From positions 1,240,001 to 1,304,000 of the forward strand of contig CAVYPR010000001.1 of assembly GCA_963770505.1 (NCBI GenBank): a stretch of DNA of 64,000 bases, given 5' to 3'. The notes beneath the pieces are model-generated. The model was not told the origin of the DNA. It saw only the letters and a list, made by a program, of their open reading frames with translations, and ran no database searches. Both the position numbers and the translations under genes were made by a program. Of the stretch, positions 52,865 to 61,800 are shown piece after piece (position 1 is the stretch's first letter; the number at the start of each line of letters is the position of its first letter). Source of the stretch: CAVYPR01 sp963770505 (lineage in GTDB: Bacteria > Actinomycetota > Acidimicrobiia > Acidimicrobiales > RAAP-2).

Positions 52865-53027
52865 CTACCCCGTGGTCGGCACCGCCCCCACCACGTCGCC
52901 GACGTGGACGCCCACCCCAGGGAGTGACCCCACGAACCCGGCGTCGCCGAAGGCGAAGATCCCACCGTCGGCCCCGATGAGCCAGGAGCCGGCTGTGTCG
53001 GCGGTGTGGACGATGCCGATCACCGGG
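52865..53027 (-). pseudogene. Relic of the last propeller repeat of the giant surface protein
   Basis: The minus strand encodes PVIGIVHTADTAGSWLIGADGG and the following GDAGFVGSLPG segment up to the stop, nearly the same as the last 53 residues of the giant protein encoded at 55889-64000. Nucleotide similarity is high and continues a few bases past the stop (CCGCTACCCCGT). There is no upstream remainder: the reading frame breaks just before this segment. It is a truncated duplicate. The rest of 52680-53165 shows no gene. Confidence 0.75.
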
Positions 53028-53165
53028 CCCAACGAAGTCCGCTGTTGTGCCGCAGGTGAGGACAATGAAGGTCAGATCGTTGGGCGCCGGCTCCCAGGTC
53101 GTTGCCTGTCCAGCGATATCAGAGACCCCGTTTGGCGACCGGAACCAGTGTGCCGCAACGGCGAC

Positions 53166-53735
53166 TCAATCGTCCTCGTCCGATTCTCGGTGTGGGATAA
53201 ACACGATCGGACGGTCGTCGAGATTGAAGAGCAGCTTGGCTCCGATGATGCTCTCGGGCTTTTCCCCGTCGTGGAGGGCTTCGTGGTACGTGGTGAGAGA
53301 ACGCATCACGATGCTGTGGTAGAGCCAAATGAAAAAGACGGCCAGCGGGAGTTCTCCCCCGATTGCCGTCGCGAGCGTCACCCACTGGTCGCGGTGACCG
53401 AACGAGGACACGACATCGAACCAGGCGTCGCACAACATGAGCGTGGCGGCCACCAATGCCGTGGCCGCCAGTATTTGACGGCGGAACCAGGCTGCCCAAG
53501 CGGCGAATAGAAGGACGGCGATTTCGGCGACGTCGTAGCCGATCCACAGGAGCGGCCAATGCCCGGCGTCGTAGCGGGGGGGCAGAGTGAACCCCAAAAA
53601 CACGATCCAGGGCACCAGTGCGAGAGCAACAACCATGATGAACCCGGCGATAACCCGGTGGGGCGTGCCGAAACGTGGCCGGTGGGGCTTGGCTGCCCCG
53701 CCAACCTGTGCTGAATGACCCGTCGTCGTGCCCAT
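53166..53735 (-). CDS. Four-helix integral membrane protein of unknown function
   Basis: A 189-residue protein, not recognised. Four hydrophobic segments are visible (VIAGFIMVVALALVPWIVFL, VAEIAVLLFAAWAAWF, LAATALVAATLML, ELPLAVFFIWLYHSIV). The C-terminus is polar with an acidic end (ESDEDD). Conserved-looking polar residues lie in LCDAWFDVVSSF between helices 3 and 4. The surrounding 53030-53900 region has visibly lower GC than its neighbours, which suggests acquisition. Confidence 0.75.
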   Translation of the reverse strand: MGTTTGHSAQVGGAAKPHRPRFGTPHRVIAGFIMVVALALVPWIVFLGFTLPPRYDAGHWPLLWIGYDVAEIAVLLFAAWAAWFRRQILAATALVAATLMLCDAWFDVVSSFGHRDQWVTLATAIGGELPLAVFFIWLYHSIVMRSLTTYHEALHDGEKPESIIGAKLLFNLDDRPIVFIPHRESDEDD

Positions 53736-54010
53736 AGGGTACCCAGAGCTCGGCGTGCCAGGTGGTTCATTCGGCGGTGGCGCAGCCTACGTGGAGACCC
53801 TCCCTCTCCGCATGACCGCACGGAGCGCGGAGGTGCGCTGGAGCAGCTCAACATAGAGGACGGGCCGCTGGCGGAGGAGGTTGCCAGGACTGACTGATCA
53901 GGACCGGCCCTTCCAGCCGACGCGGGGTTAGTCTCTCACCACCGCCGCATATCGCACCTGCGCTTTATGCCGGTGCGGCTCGTGCCCATGACCGTGGAGG
54001 AGAGGCGCCG

Positions 54011-54412
54011 ATGGATTGGGAGAACTTGGCACGGACCTTCGAGCGGGTGACCGACGCTCGCAGAGAACCGGGTCCTGAGAGGTTCGAAGACATCTTCGCA
54101 CCGGGTGGCACGTACGAGGATCCGGTCAACCCCCCGGCGAGCCAGTTCGACGAGATCCACCGGCAGACCGAGTCGTCCACCCCCGACTGGCACTGCGAGA
54201 TCGTGACGGCCTGCGGCGGGGAGCGCTTCGGGGCGATGGAGTGGATCGGCCGGGCCACCCTCTTCGGCGTTGCCCCCTTCGAATTGCCCGGCTGCGCCTT
54301 CATCGAAGTGGACGAGCACGGCAAGGTCGTCCGCTGGCGCGACTACTTCGACCTCACCTGCATCGAGCGCCAAACCGCCGGTGCCTTCGACACCAACGAG
54401 CCTTCCACCTGA
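54011..54412 (+). CDS. NTF2/SnoaL-like protein (limonene epoxide hydrolase type)
   Basis: A 133-residue protein with the NTF2-like cone pattern: LARTFERVTDA helix, FEDIFAPGGTYEDPVNPPA, FELPGCAFIEVDEHGKVVRWRDYFDL at the C-terminus. The WRDYFD end with Asp and Arg resembles limonene-1,2-epoxide hydrolases, but the substrate is not known. GGAGGAGAGG precedes the ATG. Its stop overlaps a CTG that probably starts the next gene. Confidence 0.85.
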   Translation: MDWENLARTFERVTDARREPGPERFEDIFAPGGTYEDPVNPPASQFDEIHRQTESSTPDWHCEIVTACGGERFGAMEWIGRATLFGVAPFELPGCAFIEVDEHGKVVRWRDYFDLTCIERQTAGAFDTNEPST

Positions 54413-55185
54413 CAAGCCACGTCGTCACGGCGCGCCTTCGCGCCGCCGGGTGCGTGGCCGCCGAGGAGGAGGCCGACGAGCTGCGGGCCGCGGCGAGCGA
54501 CGACAGGACCCTCGAGCAGTTCCTGCAACGCCGGGAGCAGGGTGAGCCGCTGGCGTGGATCACGGGGGGCCTGAGCTTCGGCGGGCATCGCATTGCGGTC
54601 GGAAGCGGCGTCTTTGTCCCGCGACCCCAGAGCGCGGAGCTGGCCCGGCGCGCCGGCGAGATGCTCGCCGCCAAGGGGCCTGGAGGGGCGGCCGTCGATC
54701 TCTGCACCGGCAGCGGGGCCATCGCGGTCCACCTCGCGGCCGCGGCCCCCGACGCCGTGATCGTCGGACTCGACCTCCACCCGGCGGCCGTGGACTGCGC
54801 CCGCCGCAACGGGGTCCGGGCCGTCTGCGGAGACGTGACCCGACCGCCCCTGCGCCGGCGCGCCTTCGACGTGGTGACCGCCGTTGCCCCGTACGTCCCG
54901 TCCTCCGAGCTGGCCTTCCTTCCCTCCGACGTCCAGCGCTACGAGCCCCGCTTCGCCCTTGACGGCGGGGAGGACGGGCTCGACCTCGTGCGCCACGTCG
55001 TCACCTCGGCGAGCGAGCTCCTCCGGCCGGGCGGCTGGCTCTTCACCGAGCTGGGCGGGGAGCAGGACCGGGCCGTGGCGGTGCACCTCGAGGCCGCCGG
55101 GTTCGAGCGCCCGGAGGCGTGGCGCGACCACGACGGCGACCTGCGCGGGGTGGCCGCCCGGCTCGGGGGCTATCCGCCGCCGTAG
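54409..55185 (+). CDS. PrmC/HemK-related methyltransferase with atypical active-site motif
   Basis: A 258-residue SAM-dependent methyltransferase. The N-terminal helical domain has LQRREQGEPLAWITG; the Rossmann motif I is AVDLCTGSGAIAVHLA near residue 100; VPRPQSAELAR precedes it. The NPPY motif of glutamine methyltransferases reads VAPYVP here, as in the separate PrmC-related group of unknown substrate. No ATG or GTG fits the N-terminus; a CTG at 54409, forming CTGA with the upstream stop, gives the expected length. GTG 54454 is the alternative and would remove part of the first helix. Confidence 0.83.
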   Translation: MTSHVVTARLRAAGCVAAEEEADELRAAASDDRTLEQFLQRREQGEPLAWITGGLSFGGHRIAVGSGVFVPRPQSAELARRAGEMLAAKGPGGAAVDLCTGSGAIAVHLAAAAPDAVIVGLDLHPAAVDCARRNGVRAVCGDVTRPPLRRRAFDVVTAVAPYVPSSELAFLPSDVQRYEPRFALDGGEDGLDLVRHVVTSASELLRPGGWLFTELGGEQDRAVAVHLEAAGFERPEAWRDHDGDLRGVAARLGGYPPP

Positions 55186-55550
55186 GGCCTGGTGAGGATC
55201 TCAAGCATGTGGCCGTCGGGGTCGGGGAAGTACACCCCTCTCCCCCCGTCGCGGCGGTTGATCACACCCGGCCGCGACCGGCCCGGATCGGCCCAGAACT
55301 CCTTGCACCGTGCCCGGATCCGATCGAAGATGGGATCGAACGCCTCCTCGCCGACCAAGAAGGCGTAGTGCTGCGAGGCGATCTCGCCGGTCGCTTCCCG
55401 GTAGTCGAGCGAGACTCCATTGTCCGCCTCGACCACGAGGAACGGGCCGAACGCTCGGGGCGGGGGAAGACCCAGGATCTCGGTCAGGAACCCCGCCGAG
55501 ACCTCCTTGTCCCGACAGCCGACGATGGTGTGGTTCAACTGGACGCTCAT
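55170..55550 (-). CDS. VOC (glyoxalase) family protein
   Basis: A 126-residue single-module VOC protein: QLNHTIVGCRDKEVSAGFLTEILG at the start with the first His ligand, ASQHYAFLVGEEAFD in the middle, and GRGVYFPDPDGHMLEILTRP at the end with a second His and Glu. Both metal-ligand positions are kept, so it may be catalytic or act as a dioxygenase-like or resistance protein. GGGGGAGG lies about 7 bases before the ATG. It overlaps the methyltransferase gene by 16 bases, tail to tail. Confidence 0.87.
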   Translation of the reverse strand: MSVQLNHTIVGCRDKEVSAGFLTEILGLPPPRAFGPFLVVEADNGVSLDYREATGEIASQHYAFLVGEEAFDPIFDRIRARCKEFWADPGRSRPGVINRRDGGRGVYFPDPDGHMLEILTRPYGGG

Positions 55551-55888
55551 CGCTCGCGCCTCCCCCCGCCACGTTAGCCATCGCGGACCCCCTCCCCCAC
55601 GGCTGACGGGGGGCCCGGCCGCCGGCGACGCTCGTGTGGTCGACGAGGCACGGGCGGTCCGGAGGGCGACCGGCCACGAGCCCCAGCATCGCCGCATCCG
55701 GGGGGTCGGCGCCCTTCATGGGGACGGTACCGGTCGACAGCCGGCGGCCCGGCACGCCATGGCGCCCGGACATGAGCCCCGCTCACGACACCCCGGAGAA
55801 ATCGGCGCCCCGATCCGTCACCACACTTCGAAGCTGCGCGGGCGCGCTGTTCCATCCACTACCGCGCCGCTGGTCGTCACACCTGCCG
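55551..55888. other. Gene-poor interval before the giant repeat protein gene end
   Basis: No supportable gene is seen. The left end contains the VOC gene leader with TAACGT and GGGGGAGG on the minus strand. The right end is the region downstream of the giant gene stop; no clear terminator hairpin with a T-run is visible. Confidence 0.5.
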
Positions 55889-58800
55889 CTACCCCGTCGT
55901 CGGCACCGCCCCGACGACGTCGCTGACGTGCACCCCGAGGCCGGGGAGCGATCCCACGAAGCCGGCGTCCCCGAAGGCGAAGACCCCGCCATCAGAGCCG
56001 ATGAGCCAGTAGCCGGCTGTGTCGGCCGTGTGGACGATCCCGATGACGGGCAGCGCCGGGGAGATGCCGAGCCCGGGCAGGGAGCCCAGGTACGTGGCGT
56101 TGCCAAAGCCGTAGACGGCTCCGCTCTGGGTGGTGATCCAGTAGCCGCCGCCTGTTGGCGTCCCGGCGATCGCCGACACCGGGGAAGGCGTCCCCTTGGC
56201 TGTGCCGAGTTGCTTGGCGGCCCCGAAGGCGTACACGGTGCCTGTGGCGGAGACGAGCCAGTAGCCGTTGCCCGTCGGCGTGGAGGCGATCCCGATGATG
56301 TTGTCGACCGAGATCCCCCTGCCCGGCAGCGAACCCAGGAACGGGACTGTGCCGAAGGCAAAGACGCCGCCGTCCCTCCCCACCAAGAAGTAGCCCTTGT
56401 CTGTGTCGGCAGCCACGATGCCGGTGATGGGCTGCGTTGGTTGCACCTTGAGTCCGGGCAGTGACCCCAGGAACGGTGCGTTCCCGAAGGCGAAGACGCC
56501 ACCATCGGAGCCCACCAGGAAGTAGCCCTGGTCGTCTGAGGTCGGCACCATGCCGACGATGTTGTTGACCTTCACGCCGAGGCCGGGAAGTGACCCAAAG
56601 AAGCCGCTCGATCTGCCGGTTGGGAACACGAAGACCCCTCCGTCCCGGCCCACCAGGTCATAGCCCGAGGTGACCGGTTTGGTGGCGGCGAAGATGGTCC
56701 CGTAGAGCTGGCCGGAGCTCGGCGTGGTCCCGGCGTTGACGGTCACCGTAGAGCACCCCGCCCCGTTCACCGCGGTGGCGTCCGACACCGGTTGCCACGC
56801 TTGTGTCGCCGGGTTCCACCAGGCGATGCCCTGACCCGTGGTGAGGCCGCAGACGGTGAAGGAGAAGGAGCTGAACGAGCTCGTGGGGGAGGTCACGACG
56901 TCGAAGTACGCCGTCCCGGACGAGAAGCCGGCGACGGGATCCGAGGGGTAGGTGGCGACGGTCAGGGTTCCCTTCCCCGACGCTGTGGCGGTGATCTTCA
57001 GTGTCGGTGTGGTGGGGGACGTCGTCGATGCCGTCGGATTTGTCCCCGACCCGCTCTTGGGGTTCTGCGGCGCCACGGCGGTGGGTACCACCGGGTTGGA
57101 CAGCGTGGGTGCCGAACTCCCCCCGGCGTTGGTCGCCGTCACTGTGAAGGTGTAGCGCACCCCAGGGGTGAGGCCGGTCACTGTCACCGACGTCGCCGAG
57201 CCGGACGCGTCCACCGGGGTGGTCGGGGGATTCGAGGTGACGACGAATCCCGTGGCCTTCCCACCCGTGGTCGGCTCGACCCACGAGACCTCGGCAGAGG
57301 AAACCCCGGCCGTCGCCGTGACCCCGGTCGGGGCGGCCGGGATCGTGTAGACGGTCACCGAGAACGGACCCACCGTCTCCGGTGGTGTGATGCCGTTCGA
57401 GGCCTTCACGGAGTAGCTGAACGAGGTCGTCCCCGACGGCGGGGTCCCGGTTATCGCCCCGGAACCAGCTGTGATCGTGAGCCAGCCTGGCTCCCCGCTC
57501 AGCGAGTACTGGGGCTTGGGGTTCCCCGAGGCCGAGAAGGTGTAGTCGTAGGCCTTCCCCACCGTGGCCACGGTGGGCGGTGAGTCGGTCGTGAACGACG
57601 GTGGCGACGTGAAGGTGAACGTTGTCGACGAGCTCGTCGTCCCGCCCACCGTGGTCAGGGTGATCTTCACTGTGGTGGCCGAGTGGGCCCTGGTCACGGC
57701 CTTGATCATGGATGTGCCTGTGTTGGTGAAGCTGGCGGCTGTTGTGGTCCCGAACTTGACGGAGCTCGTACCTGTCAGGTGCGTCCCGGTGATCGTCACC
57801 GTGGTACCACCCGACGCCGGGCCCTTGGACGGTGTGAAGGAGACGATCGTCGGGGCCGGGACGAAGGTGAACTTCGGCGCCGACGTGGCGGTCCCTCCCA
57901 CCGTGGTCACTGAGATCTGCACTGTCCCCGGGGCGTGCGTCTTGGTCTTGGCCTTGATCATGGTGGCGCTTGTCACCGTGTAGCTGGCCGCTGTTGTTGT
58001 GCCGAACGTGACCTTGGAGGCCCCTGTGAAGTGTGTCCCGATGATCGTGACCGAGGTGCCACCCGACGCCGGGCCCTTGGACGGTGTGAGCGAGGAGATC
58101 GTTGGCGCGGGGACGAAGGTGAACCCTGTCGTTGTCGCCGTCCCGCCCGGCGTCGTCACGAAGACCTTCACCTTGCCGGCCGCGTGGGCCTTGGTCACCG
58201 CCTTGATGGTGGTGGCGTTTGTCACCGTGTAGCTAGCTGCTGTTGTTGTGCCGAACGTGACCTTCGACGCGCTGAGCAGGTGCGTACCGGTGATGGTGAC
58301 CGCCGTGCCACCCGCCGCAGCACCGGAGGCCGGCGTCAGCTTCGTGAGCGTCGGCGCCGGCACCACGAAGGTGAACCCTGTCCTTGTCGTCGTCCCGCCC
58401 GGCGTGGTCACGAAGACCTTCACCTTGCCGGCCGCGTGCGCCTTCGTCTTGGCCTTGATGGTGGTGGCGTTTGTCACCGTGTAGCTGGCCGCCGTTGTTG
58501 TGCCGAACTTGACCGTGGAGGCTCCCAGGAGGTGCGTCCCGCTGATCGTCACCGTTGTGCCGCCTGTGGTCGAGCCCGAGGTTGGTGTGAGGCTCGTGAT
58601 GACGGGCGCGGGGGTGATGAAGGTGAAGCCTGTCCTGTTGGCGGTCCCACCCGAGGTGGTCACGAAGACCTTCACCTTGCCGGCCGCGTGGGCTTTGGTC
58701 ACCGCCTTGATGGTGGTGGCGTTTGTCACGGTGAAGCTGGCCGCTGTTGTTGTGCCGAACTTGACGTGGGTGGCCCCCAGCAGATGCGTGCCGGTCACGG

Positions 58801-61800
58801 TCACCGAGGTCCCGCCTGTGGTCGACCCTGAGGAGGGTGTCAGACTTGTGACGGTCGGGGCTGTTGCGACGAAGGTGAAGCCTGTCCTTGTCGCCGTCCC
58901 GCCCGGCGTCGTCACGAAGACCTTCACTTTGCCCGATGCGTGGGCCTTGGTCACCGCCTTGATGGTGGTGGCGTTTGTCACGGTATAGCTGGCCGCTGTT
59001 GTTGTGCCGAACTTGACCTTGGACGCGCCCAGCAGGTGCGTGCCGGTGAGGGTCACCGAGGTCCCGCCTGTGGTCGAGCCCGAGGTTGGTGTGAGGCTCG
59101 TAATGGCGGGCGCCGGGGTGACGAACGTGAAGCCTGTCCTTGTCGCCGTCCCGCCCGGCGCCGTCACGAAGACCTTCACCTTGCCGGCCGCGTGGGCCTT
59201 GGTCACCGCCTTGATGGTGGTGGCGTTTGTCACGGTATAGCTGGCCGCTGTTGTTGTGCCGAACTTGACCGTGGACGCCCCCAGGAGGTGCGTGCCGGTG
59301 ATGGTCACCGAGGTCCCGCCTGTGGTCGAGCCCGAGGCGGGTGTGAGCTTCGTGACCGTTGGGGCTGTCGCGACGAAGGTGAAGCCTGTCCTTGTCGCCG
59401 TCCCACCCGGCGTCGTGGCGAAGACCTTCACCTTGCCGGCTGCGTGGGCCTTGGTCACCGCCTTGATGGTGGTGGCGTTTGTCACGGTGAAGCTAGCCGC
59501 TGTTGTTGTGCCGAACTTGACGTGGGTCGCCCCCAGGAGGTGCATGCCGGTGATGGTCACCGCGGTCCCGCCTGTGGTCGAGCCCGAGGCGGGTGTCAGC
59601 GACGAGATGGACGGCACGGGGGCGACGAAGGTGAAGCCTGTCTTTGTGGCCATCCCGCCGGCGGTGGCCACGAAGACCCTCACCTTGCCGGCCACGTGGG
59701 CCTTGGTTTTGGCCTTGATGGTGGTGGCGTTTGTGTCGGTGAAGCTGGCCGCTGTTGTTGTGCCGAACTTGACCGTGGTTGCCCGTGTCAGGTGGGTCCC
59801 GGTAATGGTCACCGTTGTGCCGCCTGTGGTCGACCCAGAGACCGGTGTGAGCGAGACGATGGTCGGGGGAGCCACCACGAGCAGTGTGAAGGTGGCTGTC
59901 GCCGCGCTCCCGACGCCGTTTGTGGCCGTGATCTTGACCGGATGGGTCCCGAGCGTTGTCGCACCCGGGTCACCCTTGATGGTCCCCTGTCCCGTTCCTG
60001 ACGAGCCCGCCGCGTACGACAGGCCCGAGGGCAGTGCACCCGTCTCCTTCAGTGTCGGGGCGGGTGTGCCGCTCGACGAGAAGGTCACCGAGCCTGTCTT
60101 CCCCACGATGAACGTCAGAGATCCCGCCGAGATCACCGGGGTCGACGGGGCCCGTGTCGCCGCCTCGACCAGTGTCACTGTCGTCGTGGTGGTGGTGCCG
60201 GCCGACACCTTCAGCGGTCCGCCGGTCGCCGGGTCGAAGCGCTCGGAGGACCCGCAACCCGAGGTGTACTTCACCGTGTATGTGCCCGGAGCGAGGGTCA
60301 CCCTCCACCTGCCGTAGAAGGTCAGGCTACCTGTGTAGTAGGGAGCCGAGCTCGTCGCGGCGACTGTCGTTGTCCCCTTCAGTACGTTAACGCACACGCC
60401 TGTTCGTGGGGTTCCGCTCGAGAACACGGTCCCCGAGAGCAGGCCGCCTTGGGTGAGCGAGCCGTTCACTGTCTTGGTCGGGGGGCTACCGGCCGTCACC
60501 GTCACTGTCGTGGCGGCTGTCTCCGACAACTTGTGTGTGTACCACTGGGTGAGGAAGTCCTGCGATGAGCCGCAGCCACTAAACTCGACGTGGTACTTGC
60601 CGGTGGGAAGACCCTTCACCTCGTATGTGCCGCTGCTCCCGGTCGTGGCGAAGTAGTAGGCCCCGGTTGTCTTCCCGACGGCCGAGACGCACACTGTGGC
60701 GACCGGGTTGGCGTTCGAGGCGTTTGTCACCTTCCCGGTGATCTCCCCGCCGGGGGCCATGACGGCGTTGATGCCGGACGTCGGTGTCGTGCCGACGGTC
60801 ACCGTCACCGCTGTGGCTGTGGCCTGCGAGGACTTGTCGTTAAACCACTGGTCGAGATAATTCTGCGACGAGTTGCAGGGTGAGAACTCCACCTTGTATG
60901 TCCCGGTGGCCAGCCCGTCGAGGAGGTAGGTTCCGCCACTGCCCGTCCTGGCGAAGCCGTCGGCGCCCGTCGTCGTGGGTATCGCCTCCACGCAGATTGT
61001 GCCGATCGGGGCACCACCTGTCTTGGCGGTCACCGTTCCGGTGATCCCGCCCCCGGCGATCATGGACGCGTCGACGGCTGTCCTCGGCGGGCCGCCGGCC
61101 ACGACTGTCACCGCTGTGGCCGCTGTCTCGGTCGCCTTGCCGTCGAACCACTGGTCGGTGAACTTGGAGGCGGCACCGCAGCCGGAGAACTCGACCTTGT
61201 ACTGACCCGAGGCCAGGCCCTTGATGGTGTACGTGCCGTTTCCGGCCGTCGTCGTGTAGCCGCTTGTACCCGAAGAGACGGGATAGGCATCGACGCAGAC
61301 TGTGCCGAGCGGGTTGCCGGTGGCCCGGTTGGTCACCTTCCCGGTGATCTCCCCACCCGTTGCCAGGCTGGCGTTTATGTTGGGCGTCGTGGCGCCACCT
61401 GCCGTGACTGTGACGCTTGTGGCCGCTGTCTCGGACGCCTTGTCCCTGTACCACTGCGGCAAGTAGTTCTGCCCTGAGCTGCAGGGGGCGAAGTGCACCG
61501 CGTAGCTCCCCGTGGTCAGTCCCTTGACCTTGTAGGTGCCGTTCGCTGCCGTGGACGCGGACCTGTAGGTTCCTCCAGACGACTTGGGATAGGCCTCGAC
61601 ACAAATTGTGTGGAGCAGGGCGCCGTTGGCCGCAGCTGTCACCTTCCCGCTGAAGCTGCCGCCGGCCACCATGGCGGCACCTACTGTTGTCGGCACGGTC
61701 GTGCCCGCCGTCACCTTGACCACGTTGGCCGTTGTCTCGCTGGTCTCGTCCTTGTACCACTGGGCCACGTATGAACCGCTTGTCCCACAGCTCGAGAATT

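Noticed and set aside
57606..59862. Possible CRISPR array because of regular near-identical repeats
   Set aside because: The period is about 252 bases, the repeats are coding and there are no short unique spacers or cas genes.
57564..60317. Plus-strand frames recurring every 252 bases
   Set aside because: They mirror the IPT repeats of the minus-strand protein; the periodicity comes from the repeat array.
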